Shown here piece after piece: positions 12,484 through 20,812 of a stretch of 64,000 bases of DNA (position 1 is the first letter of the stretch; every line of letters starts with the position of its first letter). The DNA lies in NCBI GenBank assembly GCA_036556965.1, contig DATBIO010000241.1, positions 1-64,000 on the forward strand. Direction: 5' to 3'. The notes below the pieces were generated by a model. It did not search any database and was not told the DNA's origin. It saw nothing but the letters and a program-made list of their open reading frames with translations. The stretch comes from DATBIO01 sp036556965. GTDB taxonomy: Bacteria; Acidobacteriota; Vicinamibacteria; Fen-336. A program made the translations under genes and the position numbers.

Positions 12484-15213
12484 ATGTCCACCCACCCCCT
12501 CGACAGCTCCAAGACGGATGCACGGAATACCGTGCCTTCAAGCGGTCGAAAGGGGCTCGGGTTCAAGCGTTACTTTACAAAGGAGGGGCGCCATCCCTAC
12601 GACGAGCTGACCTGGGAGCTGCGGTCGGCGGTCATCAACGACGAGCGGGGCCAGCCGGTCTTCGAGCAGCATGGAATCGAGGTCCCGACGACCTGGAGCC
12701 AGACCGCCACCAACATCGTGGCCTCGAAGTACTTCCGTGGCCAGCTCGGGTCCCCCGATCGCGAGACCAGCGTGCGCCGGCTGATCTCGCGCGTCGTGGA
12801 CACCATCACCCGTTGGGGGCAGGAGCAGGGCTACTTCGCCGAGGAGCAGGACCTGCGCGCCTTCTCGGACGAGCTGACCCACCTGCTCGTCCAGCAGAAG
12901 GCGGCCTTCAACAGCCCGGTCTGGTTCAACGTGGGCATCGAGAAGCACCCCCAGGCCTCGGCCTGCTTCATCAACTCCGTGAACGACACCATGGAGTCGA
13001 TCCTCGGCCTGGCCAAGACCGAGGGCATGCTGTTCAAGTACGGCTCCGGCACCGGCTCGAACCTCTCCGCCATCCGCTCCTCGCGCGAGCCGCTGGCCGG
13101 CGGCGGGACGGCCTCCGGCCCGGTGTCCTTCATGCGGGGCTACGACGCGTTCGCGGGCGTGATCAAGAGCGGAGGCAAGACCCGCCGCGCCGCCAAGATG
13201 GTGATCCTCAACGCGGACCACCCCGACATCGAGGAGTTCATCACCTGCAAGGCGGACGAGGAGAAGAAGGCCTGGGCCCTCATCGAGGCCGGCTACGAGG
13301 GCGCCTTCAACGTCAAGGGCGGCGCCTACGACTCCGTCTTCTTCCAGAACGCCAACCACTCCGTGCGCGTCTCCGACGACTTCATGCGCGCGGTGGTCGA
13401 GGACCGCGAGTGGACGACGCGCTACGTGCTGGGGGGCGAGCCCTGCCAGACCTACCGCGCGCGCGACCTCATGCGGCTGATGGCGGAGGCGGCCTGGCAG
13501 TGCGGCGACCCCGGCATGCAGTTCGACACCACCATCAACGACTGGCACACCTGCGCCAACACGGCGCGCATCAACGCCAGCAACCCGTGCTCCGAGTACA
13601 TGTTCCTCGACGACACGGCCTGCAACCTGGCCTCCCTGAACCTCATGAAGTTCCGGCGCGACGACGGCGAGTTCGACGTGGAGGCCTTCGGCGCCGCCTG
13701 CCGCACCATGATCACGGCCCAGGAGATCCTGGTCGACAACGCCAGCTACCCCACGGCTTCCATCGACCAGAACAGCCACGACTACCGCCCGCTGGGGCTG
13801 GGCTACGCGAACCTGGGCGTGCTGCTCATGGACCGCGCCCTGCCCTACGACAGCGACGCCGGCCGCGCCTACGCCGCCGCCATCACCGCTCTCATGCACG
13901 GGGAGGCCTACGCCCAGAGCGCGCGCCTGGCCGCGGCCATGGGGCCCTTCGCGGGCTACGCCCGGAACGCGGAGCCCATGCTGCGCGTGGTGGACAAGCA
14001 CCGGCAGCACGCGCACATGATCGACTCCACCCTGGTGCCGCGCGCAATGCTGCAGCGGGCCCTCGTGGTGTGGGACGAGGCCTACGCCCTGGGGGCCCAG
14101 TCCGGCTACCGCAACAGCCAGGTCACGGTGCTGGCGCCCACGGGCACCATCGGCTTCATGATGGACTGCGACACCACCGGCATCGAGCCCGACATCGCCC
14201 TCGTCAAGTACAAGAAGCTGGTGGGCGGCGGGATGATGAAGATCGTCAACCAGTCCGTCCCCGGCGTGCTGGCCAAGCTCGGCTACGGCCCCGCCCAGGT
14301 GCAGGAGATCCTGGGCCACGTCGACGAGCACGAGACCATCGAGGGCGCGCCCCACCTCCGCGACGAGCACCTGCCCATCTTCGACTGCGCGTTCCCCGCC
14401 CGGAACGGCAGCCGGTCCATCGCCTACATGGGCCACGTCAAGATGATGTCGGCGGTGCAGCCCTTCCTCTCCGGGGCCATCTCCAAGACCGTCAACATGC
14501 CCGCCGACTCCACTCCCGACGACATCGCCCAGGCCTACGTCGAGTCCTGGCGCCTCGGCCTGAAGGCGGTGGCCGTCTACCGCGACGGCTCCAAGCGGTC
14601 CCAGCCCCTGGCCACCTCCAGGGAGGAGGCGGGGGCGCGCGAGGCGGCGGCGCAGCCGCGGCGGCGGAAGCTGCCGGACGAGCGCCGCTCGATCACGCAC
14701 AAGTACTCGATCGCGGGCCACGAGGGCTACATCACGGCGGGCATGTACGAGGACGGGAAACCGGGCGAGATCTTCCTGGTCATGGCCAAGGAGGGCTCCA
14801 CCATCTCCGGGCTCATGGACGCCTTCGCCACCGCCATCTCCATCGCCCTCCAGTACGGGGTGCCGCTGGAGGCGCTGGTGGAGAAGTTCGCGCACGTGCG
14901 CTACGAGCCCAGCGGGTTCACCAAGAACCCGCAGATCCACTACGCCAAGAGCATCACGGACTACATCTTCCGGTGGCTGGCCACGAAGTTCCTGCCCGAG
15001 GACGGGCAGGAGGAGGCGGCATCGGAGGCGGAGGCCGGCGACGCGCCCGAGCCCGCGGCGGCCAAGGCCCGGCCTGCGGCCGGGACCTCGCCCTCGACCA
15101 GCTACCGCAGCCAGGCCGACGCGCCGTCCTGCCACTACTGCGGCAGCATCATGACGCGCAACGGCAGCTGCTACCGCTGCGCGAACTGCGGCTCCACCTC
15201 GGGCTGCAGCTAG
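12484..15213 (+). CDS. nrdJ: vitamin B12-dependent (class II) ribonucleotide reductase
   Basis: Adenosylcobalamin-dependent reductase that makes deoxyribonucleotides with or without oxygen. The 909-residue length is typical for the long NrdJ type. Diagnostic stretches include FNSPVWFNVG, the finger-loop region with NPCSEYMFLDDTACNLASLN (radical cysteine of NPCSE), APTGTIGFMMDCDTTGIEPD, and QPFLSGAISKTVNMP. The C-terminal tail has a Zn-ribbon-like CHYCGSIM and CYRCANCG and ends SGCS with a cysteine for thioredoxin-linked re-reduction. The start was chosen at ATG 12484 because CGGAGG lies 5 bases upstream; a GTG at 12457 in the same frame is less likely. Control by NrdR is indicated by the two upstream boxes. 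I saw no cobalamin riboswitch in the leader. Confidence 0.96.
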   Translation: MSTHPLDSSKTDARNTVPSSGRKGLGFKRYFTKEGRHPYDELTWELRSAVINDERGQPVFEQHGIEVPTTWSQTATNIVASKYFRGQLGSPDRETSVRRLISRVVDTITRWGQEQGYFAEEQDLRAFSDELTHLLVQQKAAFNSPVWFNVGIEKHPQASACFINSVNDTMESILGLAKTEGMLFKYGSGTGSNLSAIRSSREPLAGGGTASGPVSFMRGYDAFAGVIKSGGKTRRAAKMVILNADHPDIEEFITCKADEEKKAWALIEAGYEGAFNVKGGAYDSVFFQNANHSVRVSDDFMRAVVEDREWTTRYVLGGEPCQTYRARDLMRLMAEAAWQCGDPGMQFDTTINDWHTCANTARINASNPCSEYMFLDDTACNLASLNLMKFRRDDGEFDVEAFGAACRTMITAQEILVDNASYPTASIDQNSHDYRPLGLGYANLGVLLMDRALPYDSDAGRAYAAAITALMHGEAYAQSARLAAAMGPFAGYARNAEPMLRVVDKHRQHAHMIDSTLVPRAMLQRALVVWDEAYALGAQSGYRNSQVTVLAPTGTIGFMMDCDTTGIEPDIALVKYKKLVGGGMMKIVNQSVPGVLAKLGYGPAQVQEILGHVDEHETIEGAPHLRDEHLPIFDCAFPARNGSRSIAYMGHVKMMSAVQPFLSGAISKTVNMPADSTPDDIAQAYVESWRLGLKAVAVYRDGSKRSQPLATSREEAGAREAAAQPRRRKLPDERRSITHKYSIAGHEGYITAGMYEDGKPGEIFLVMAKEGSTISGLMDAFATAISIALQYGVPLEALVEKFAHVRYEPSGFTKNPQIHYAKSITDYIFRWLATKFLPEDGQEEAASEAEAGDAPEPAAAKARPAAGTSPSTSYRSQADAPSCHYCGSIMTRNGSCYRCANCGSTSGCS

Positions 15214-15222
15214 GAGGCGCCC

Positions 15223-15609
15223 ATGCTCGGAGCCGCCGCACGCGAGCTCGTCCCCGGACGGTCGGCCGCCCCGCCCCCGGGGATGCCGCGCGACCAGTAT
15301 TGGGACGACTGCCGGAACAGCCTCGGCATCGCGCGGCTCCTGGTGCAGGACGGCCGCCCCGAGGCCCTCATCACCACCGCCTGCCGCATGGCCGTGGAGA
15401 GCGCGTGCCGGGCCGCCCTCGAGCAGGCGGGGCTGCCCTTCACCGGCGACATGAACGAGGGCCTGCGCCGGCTCGGCTGTTTCGACGCCGTGGGCGCGGT
15501 AGAGGTGGACGGGCCCGCCCGCGCGCGCCTGGCCGCCGCGGAGAAGGCGGTGAGCTGGGTCGCGGTGTACCTGCGGGGAGTGGCCCCCGAGCGTCCCTGG
15601 GGGTACTGA
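15223..15609 (+). CDS. small protein with HEPN-like helical pattern
   Basis: A 128-residue protein starting 9 bases after nrdJ with a usable GGAGG site (TAGGAGGCGCCC). The stretch CRNSLGIARLLVQDGRPEAL then ITTACRMAVESACRAALEQA resembles the two-helix core of HEPN-domain proteins (A..LL..g....A...a...vE...ra.l...g), but the RNase motif Rx4-6H is not evident. The family call is weak. It may be co-transcribed with nrdJ and its stop overlaps the next frame as CTGA. Function unknown. Confidence 0.6.
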   Translation: MLGAAARELVPGRSAAPPPGMPRDQYWDDCRNSLGIARLLVQDGRPEALITTACRMAVESACRAALEQAGLPFTGDMNEGLRRLGCFDAVGAVEVDGPARARLAAAEKAVSWVAVYLRGVAPERPWGY

Positions 15610-16118
15610 GTCTGCGCCGCCCGCGCCGGCGGCTGAGCCCGTCGGCGCGGCACTCGCTCCTCCTCGCCCTCGCCCGCCACCCGCCGCTGGTGCGCTTCTC
15701 GCGCGCGCTGGTGCACCGCCTTCCCGAGGACCGCCTGGCGCGCGTGGCCGCCGTCTTCACCTTCGTCCGGCGCCTGATGGAGATGCCGGAGGAGGCGGAC
15801 CGGCATGCCCACGGCGCCCTGGCCCGCATCGCGGGGGCGCACGAGGGGCCCGCCCTGATCCTCTCCTCGATGCTGCTGGCCCTGGGGGAGCGCGTCCGCA
15901 TCGAGGACGCGCGCGAGCTCACGTTCGTGCGCGTGGCCCTCGACGCGGCCGACCTGCGCCGCCTCCCCCCCCACGCGCTGGTCATCTACCGGCGGGGCGT
16001 GGCGCGCTGCGACCTCGCCCTCGACCCGCGCGGCGCGGGCGGGCCGTTCGGCTTCCTGCCGCGCCCGCTGCGGCGGGGACTCGGCCGGCGGCGGGCCATC
16101 CAGGCCGAGTCCTTCTAG
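15606..16118 (+). CDS. hypothetical protein, possibly degenerate transglutaminase-like; CTG start proposed
   Basis: A frame of 170 residues with no ATG, GTG or TTG near its beginning. CTG at 15606 overlaps the preceding stop as CTGA, and the next conventional start (GTG 15690) would remove a well-formed amphipathic N-terminus (SARHSLLLALARHPPLVRFS). The segment VFTFVRRLMEMPEEADR followed by HEGPALILSSMLLALGERVRI has the shape of a transglutaminase-like core (helix, loop, then A.LL.alL.alG), but the catalytic cysteine position appears to hold E/G, so activity is doubtful. The C-terminus is Arg-rich. Its codon bias agrees with its neighbours, so I take it as a real gene with modest confidence in the start. 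Confidence 0.55.
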   Translation: MSLRRPRRRLSPSARHSLLLALARHPPLVRFSRALVHRLPEDRLARVAAVFTFVRRLMEMPEEADRHAHGALARIAGAHEGPALILSSMLLALGERVRIEDARELTFVRVALDAADLRRLPPHALVIYRRGVARCDLALDPRGAGGPFGFLPRPLRRGLGRRRAIQAESF

Positions 16119-16128
16119 CCTCCCGCGG

Positions 16129-17556
16129 TCAGAACGACAGGCGCAGCTGGAGGCCGAGGATGTCCACCTTGGCCTCGTAGGAGCCCAGCAGGTCGCCGCG
16201 CGGAGGCGCCTGGGCCGAGTCCTGGTTGGGGAGCGCGCTCTCCGCCTCGTCGAGGAAGAGATGCGCGTACCCCAGGTCGATGGTCGCCGTCTTGCTCAGC
16301 CGCCACTGGAACCCGGCCGCGGCCCAGATGCGGTCCGTGTCCGGCAGCCGGGGCGTGCGGAACTCGTCCTGGACGGGCGTCTTGTCGTAGGCCGTGCCCA
16401 GGCGGACGAGCCACGTCTCGTTCAGGCCGTAGTTCAGGCCGAGGCCGGCGCGCCAGGTGTCCTCGAACCGCAGGGGCACGCTGCTCAGCGCCGCGCCGTC
16501 CGCGCGCGTGATCGACAGCGTCTGCACCGAGCTCCAGCCGGTCCAGGTCCAGTCCGCCAGCACCTCCGCCTTGCCCATCTGGTAGGCGGCGGCGACGGAC
16601 AGCGTGTCGGGAAGCGTCACCTCGGTGCCCGCGGGGCCCGACGCGAAGCGGGCGTTGATGCCGGTGCCCAGGGCGCCCAGCGGTCCGGTGACGGAGAAGA
16701 CGGGTGCGCCCTCGAAGGTCGCGTCGCCCTGCAGCTCGTGCGTGACCTTCGAGCGGTAGCTGGCGGCCAGGGAGCCTTCGCCCAGCGCCAGGCGCGCCCC
16801 GACGTTCCAGCCCCAGCTGGTGTCATCGCCCTCCACGCGGGCGAGTCCCTCGCGGGCGAGGCCGGGAGCGCCCCCCAGCTGGGCCAGGATGCCCGCGGCC
16901 GCCGCGGGGCCGGCCGCCACCGCCGCCGCCGCCACGGCGATGCCGCCGTAGGGAACGCTCTGGCTGAGCGTGGCCTCCAGCCGCTGCAGGCTGGCTCCCG
17001 CGCCGAGGGAGAACCCATCCGTGACCTTGAAGGCGACGGTGGGGTTGACGTTCAGCGTGCGCACCTCCGACTCCACGGCGTGGAAACGGCCCACCCAGGA
17101 CGGGTCCCACTCCGTGGCGAGGCCGAAGGGAGCGTTGACGCCGAGCCCGATCCACCAGCGCTCCGCCGCCTGCCAGGAGGCGTACGCGTTGGGCACGGGG
17201 ACCCAGCCCCCGGCGTCCCCCCCCGCCCCGCCCAGGGGGACGGGCAGGAAGGCGGCGGTCCCGAACGGCAGCGCGGGGCCGCGTGAGCCGGAGTCCACGA
17301 ACTCGGTGGCCACGCCGATGGGCTCGGTGGAGACGACGATCTGGAGCCCCTTGATGCGGGTGAGCGCGGCGGGGTTGAAGTAGACGGCGCTGGCGTCCTC
17401 GACCCCCGCCGCCTGGCCGGCGAAGGCGTTGCCCAGCCCGCTGGCGTTCTGCTCCACGAGCTGGAATCCCGAGGCGGACAGGGCGGCGGGCAGGGCGGCG
17501 AACATGGCCGCGACGAGCAGGGTCCGGCACTCCCTCGAACCGATGGCGCATCTCAT
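16129..17556 (-). CDS. FadL/TodX-family outer membrane transport protein
   Basis: A 475-residue outer-membrane beta-barrel of the OMPP1/FadL family, which moves long-chain fatty acids or other hydrophobic compounds. After the signal peptide the mature N-terminus SGFQLVEQNASGLGNAFAGQ is the classic plug segment, followed by VYFNPAALTRI with the NPA motif of the hatch. The C-terminal strand ends LQLRLSF with terminal phenylalanine, as needed for BAM insertion. The start was chosen at 17556 because GGGAG lies 10 bases upstream and it gives a clean signal peptide. It lies downstream of the sulfite reductase gene with a 130-base gap and is probably transcribed separately. Confidence 0.92.
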   Translation of the reverse strand: MRCAIGSRECRTLLVAAMFAALPAALSASGFQLVEQNASGLGNAFAGQAAGVEDASAVYFNPAALTRIKGLQIVVSTEPIGVATEFVDSGSRGPALPFGTAAFLPVPLGGAGGDAGGWVPVPNAYASWQAAERWWIGLGVNAPFGLATEWDPSWVGRFHAVESEVRTLNVNPTVAFKVTDGFSLGAGASLQRLEATLSQSVPYGGIAVAAAAVAAGPAAAAGILAQLGGAPGLAREGLARVEGDDTSWGWNVGARLALGEGSLAASYRSKVTHELQGDATFEGAPVFSVTGPLGALGTGINARFASGPAGTEVTLPDTLSVAAAYQMGKAEVLADWTWTGWSSVQTLSITRADGAALSSVPLRFEDTWRAGLGLNYGLNETWLVRLGTAYDKTPVQDEFRTPRLPDTDRIWAAAGFQWRLSKTATIDLGYAHLFLDEAESALPNQDSAQAPPRGDLLGSYEAKVDILGLQLRLSF

Positions 17557-17686
17557 TGGGTCTATCTCCCGAGGCCGTCGCCGCCGGCGCTGCGCGCGCC
17601 GGCCGTGCAGGGACCGGACGGCCCTCCCTCGATGATGGTCCAGGGAGCCGCGGCCGCCATGGAGCAAACGCCTCAGCGCCGGCGCG

Positions 17687-19498
17687 TCAGGCCGAGCACT
17701 CTCCTGCCAACGTCTCCACCCGGTACTCGCCCTCCTCGCCCAGGTCCACGAAATCGGCGGGCAGCGCGTCCTCGGGCGTGAGGCGCTCCAGGTCGGCGAG
17801 GGCGGCCTTGAGGCGCGCGTCGTCCGCGGAGCGCAGCCACTCCAGCGCCGTCTGGCCCGGAGCGCGCTCCTGCCGGTAGAGAGCGACCAGCCGCTCCACG
17901 GCGTCGGGCACGCGGCGGGCCGGGATCTTCGCCACCAGCCGGCCGAACTGCGCGTGGCCGTTCACGCCGCCCCCCACCATCACGAAGTACTGGGGGACGA
18001 CCCGGTCCCCGAGCCGGCGCACGCTGCCCTGGAAGCCGAGCCCCGCCACGTGGTGCTGGCCGCACCCGTTGGGGCAGCCGCTGATCTTGAGGTCGAGGGA
18101 GCCCGCGGCGTCCACGAGGTCCGGACGCGCGCGCAGGCGCTGCTCGAGGGCGCGCCCGAGCCCGCGCGACTGGGTCACGGCCAGGCGGCAGGCTTCCGCC
18201 CCCGGGCAGCTCGTCACGTCGGCCAGCGTGCGCGCGCCGTCCGTGGCCAGGGCGGCCACGGCGAGGCGGCGGTAAAGCTCGGGCACGTCTCCCGCGCGCA
18301 CCCAGCGCAGCAGGAGGTCCTGGTCGTGCGTCGTGCGCACGGTCCCGTCGCCGTAGGCCTGGGCGAAGTCGGCGAGCAGCCGCAGCTGGGCCGCGGTGAC
18401 GTCCCCCAGCGGCAGCGTCACCGTCACCGTGGCGTAGGGCGCCTGGCGCTGCGGCCGGACGTTGGTGCCGCGCCACCGCAGGAAGGCGCCGTCGAGGACG
18501 GGCAGGAACCGCCGCGGCTCGGGCACCAGCCCGGGCCCCTTCACGCGGCCGGCGGCGGCGCGCGCCGCCACCTCGCCCAGCGTCGGCGGACGCGGCCGCG
18601 CGCCGGGCGGCGCGTCTTCGCGGGGTGAATCCCCGGCGGGGAAGGGAAGCGGTGCCTGCACCGCGGCCAGCTCGTGCGCGTAGTGCCCGCGGAAGGCCTC
18701 GAAGCCGCCGAGGTCGCGCACCAGGAACTTCAGCCGGTTGCGCTGCTTGTGCTCGTAGTCGCCGAGGCGGTGATAGACGCGCACCACGGCCTCCGCCACG
18801 CGCAGGATCTCGCCCGCGGGCAGGGCCTCGTGCAGGACCTCGCCGGAGCGCGGGAGGATCGAGGTGCCCCCGCCGGCGGTGACGCGGAAGACGCGCCGCC
18901 CCTCCAGCACCGCCGCCCGGAAGCCGAGGTCGTTGATGGCGGTGAGGGAGTGGTCGGCCGCGCAGCCCTCGAAGGCGATCTTGAACTTGCGCGGCAGCGT
19001 CGAGCTGAGAGGGTGGCGCAGCAGGTGGCGCGTGAGCGCCTCCGCGTAGGGCGTCACGTCGAAGGCCTCGTCCGCCGCCACTCCCGCCCAGGGGCAGGCC
19101 GTGACGTTGCGCACCGCGTTGCCGCAGGCCTCGCGCGTGGTGAGGCCGGCCTCGGCCAGCCGCGCCAGGACCGGACCCACGTCGTGCAGCTTCAGGAAGT
19201 GGAACTGCACGTTCTGCCGGGTGGTGACGTGGCCGAAGCCCCGCGACCAGCGCTCGGCCACGTCGGCCAGGGCGTGGAGCTGGGGACCGTCCAGCACGCC
19301 CTGCGGGACCTTGACCCGGATCATCTGGGCGTCGCCCGCCTGGCGCTGGCCGTAGGTCCCGCGCACGAGGCGGTAGGCGCGCCACTCGTCGGGCGTCAGC
19401 TCGCCGCGCTCGTAACGCTCGACGGTGGCCACGAACTCGTCCGCCTCCGAGGCCTCGGCGAAAGAGGCCCGCGTGCGGCCCTCAGCGAGAAGCGGCAT
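17687..19498 (-). CDS. siroheme/[4Fe-4S] sulfite (or nitrite) reductase
   Basis: A 603-residue ferredoxin-type reductase carrying out the six-electron reduction of sulfite to sulfide. Two half-domains of the sulfite/nitrite reductase repeat are seen: HVTTRQNVQFHFLKL near the N-terminus and VRTTHDQDLLLRWV in the second half. The cofactor cysteines are C-x5-C in TSCPGAEACRLAV and C-x3-C in ISGCPNGCGQHH. Nitrite reductase cannot be excluded by sequence alone, but its place at the end of a sulfate-assimilation and siroheme operon favours sulfite. AGGAGGAGG lies 6 bases before ATG 19498. It overlaps the SUMT gene by 17 bases. Confidence 0.9.
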   Translation of the reverse strand: MPLLAEGRTRASFAEASEADEFVATVERYERGELTPDEWRAYRLVRGTYGQRQAGDAQMIRVKVPQGVLDGPQLHALADVAERWSRGFGHVTTRQNVQFHFLKLHDVGPVLARLAEAGLTTREACGNAVRNVTACPWAGVAADEAFDVTPYAEALTRHLLRHPLSSTLPRKFKIAFEGCAADHSLTAINDLGFRAAVLEGRRVFRVTAGGGTSILPRSGEVLHEALPAGEILRVAEAVVRVYHRLGDYEHKQRNRLKFLVRDLGGFEAFRGHYAHELAAVQAPLPFPAGDSPREDAPPGARPRPPTLGEVAARAAAGRVKGPGLVPEPRRFLPVLDGAFLRWRGTNVRPQRQAPYATVTVTLPLGDVTAAQLRLLADFAQAYGDGTVRTTHDQDLLLRWVRAGDVPELYRRLAVAALATDGARTLADVTSCPGAEACRLAVTQSRGLGRALEQRLRARPDLVDAAGSLDLKISGCPNGCGQHHVAGLGFQGSVRRLGDRVVPQYFVMVGGGVNGHAQFGRLVAKIPARRVPDAVERLVALYRQERAPGQTALEWLRSADDARLKAALADLERLTPEDALPADFVDLGEEGEYRVETLAGECSA

Positions 19499-20237
19499 GG
19501 CGTTCCTCCTCCTGCGTCCCGGCGATGGCGCCGGCCAGGGCGGCCACCGCGCCGACCACCAGCGTCCCCGGGAGGTCACCCGGTTCTTCGTCCGCCGCGG
19601 CCAGGCCGCGCAGCGTGCCGTGCCATGCGGACTGCGCTTCGGTCCCCGCGCCGCGCACGACCGCGGCCGGCGTCTCCGCGCGCCACCCGCGCGCCAGGAG
19701 GGCGGCGCCGATGGCCGGCCGCGCGCGCAGCCCCATGAGCACCACCACCGTGGCCGCTCCCGGCTCCAGGGTGTCGAGCACCGGGCGCCAGGCCGTCTCC
19801 GCGTGGCCGGACACCACGACGAAGGCGGAGGCGAGGCCGCGGTGGGTCACCGGGATGCCGGCCAGGGCGGGAGCGGCGACGGCGCAGGTGACCCCGGGCA
19901 CCACCGCGAAGGGCACCGAGGCCGCGCGCAGGGCCAGCGCCTCCTCGCCGCCCCGCCCGAGCACGAAGGGGTCGCCGCCCTTGAGCCGCACCACGCGCCG
20001 GCCGCGACGGGCCGCGCGCACGAGCAGGCGGTGGATGGTCTCCTGGCTCACGGAGGCGCGGCCGTGTCGTTTCCCGACGCTGAAGCACTGGGCGCGCCGA
20101 GCCAGGGCCAGGGTGGCCGGGGAGACGAGCGCGTCGTAGAGGACGAGGTCGGCCTCGGCCAGCACGCGCGCGGCGCGGAGCGTGAGCAGCTCGGGGTCGC
20201 CCGGGCCCGCGCCCACCAGCCAGACGAAGCCGCTCAC
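19482..20237 (-). CDS. cobA: uroporphyrinogen-III C-methyltransferase (SUMT)
   Basis: S-adenosylmethionine-dependent methylation of uroporphyrinogen III at C2 and C7 to give precorrin-2, the branch to siroheme and B12. The 251-residue length is normal. Family motifs are VGAGPGDPELLTLRA at the N-terminus, KGGDPFVLGRGGEEA and the VPGVTCAVAAPALAGIPVTH block. GTG 20237 overlaps the stop of the dehydrogenase gene as GTGA and has GGAG 6 bases upstream. Together with the dehydrogenase gene just before it, it supplies siroheme for the reductase just after it. Confidence 0.94.
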   Translation of the reverse strand: MSGFVWLVGAGPGDPELLTLRAARVLAEADLVLYDALVSPATLALARRAQCFSVGKRHGRASVSQETIHRLLVRAARRGRRVVRLKGGDPFVLGRGGEEALALRAASVPFAVVPGVTCAVAAPALAGIPVTHRGLASAFVVVSGHAETAWRPVLDTLEPGAATVVVLMGLRARPAIGAALLARGWRAETPAAVVRGAGTEAQSAWHGTLRGLAAADEEPGDLPGTLVVGAVAALAGAIAGTQEEERHAASR

Positions 20238-20812
20238 GGCCCGCTCCGCGCCGGCGCCTCGTAGAGGCGGTTGAGCGCGCGCAGGAGCAGCGGCCGCCGC
20301 TCGCCGAAGGCGACGCCCTCCGCGCGTTGCCGTAGGCGCAGGTCCTGGGCCGCCGCCACCCATTCCGCGGCGTCCTCGGGCAGCACCGCGTCCAGCGCCT
20401 CTCGCAGCAGGCCGGCCAGGGCGGGGGCACGGCCCCCGGTGGAGACGGCCACGGTGACGCCGCCACGCCGCAGCACGCCCGCGGCGTAGGCGCTGGCCTG
20501 CTCGGGATCGTCCACCGTGTTCACGAAGATGCGGCGCGCCTCGGCGGCCACCGCCACCTCCCGGTTCACGGGAGGCACTGCGGCGGCCACGGCCAGCCAG
20601 GCCCCGTCGAGGTCGGAGGCCGCGAAGGGGCGGCGCGCGACCTCCGCGCCCGAGGCTGCGATCTCGGGGTGGACGTCGGGCGCCACCACCAGCACCCGCG
20701 CGCCCGTTCCCAGGAGGAGGCGCAGCCGCGAGGCGGCGACGCGCCCGCCTCCCACGAGCACCACGCGCCGCCCGGCCAGCTTCAGGAACAGCGGGAACAG
20801 CTCGGCGCTCAC
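20234..20812 (-). CDS. precorrin-2 dehydrogenase (CysG N-terminal / Met8-like)
   Basis: A 192-residue NAD-dependent dehydrogenase converting precorrin-2 to sirohydrochlorin, possibly also inserting iron. The N-terminus [20 protein letters not shown] contains the Rossmann GGGxVA fingerprint. [20 protein letters not shown] and [18 protein letters not shown] are the typical Met8/CysG segments, with the catalytic aspartate expected in VNTVDD. It starts with GTG overlapping the stop of the fusion gene (GTGA at 20809-20812) and ends overlapping the SUMT start in the same way, so the three genes are translationally coupled. Confidence 0.92.
   Translation of the reverse strand: MSAELFPLFLKLAGRRVVLVGGGRVAASRLRLLLGTGARVLVVAPDVHPEIAASGAEVARRPFAASDLDGAWLAVAAAVPPVNREVAVAAEARRIFVNTVDDPEQASAYAAGVLRRGGVTVAVSTGGRAPALAGLLREALDAVLPEDAAEWVAAAQDLRLRQRAEGVAFGERRPLLLRALNRLYEAPARSGP

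Noticed and set aside
12538..15135. Minus-strand open frame opposite nrdJ
   Set aside because: Antisense to a highly conserved reductase; low-complexity composition; no start context.
15600..15620. Sequencing frameshift joining the two small genes after nrdJ
   Set aside because: The first protein ends plausibly, the junction has the same CTGA form as two other loci, and codon bias is normal in both frames; a frameshift remains possible but is not the simplest reading.
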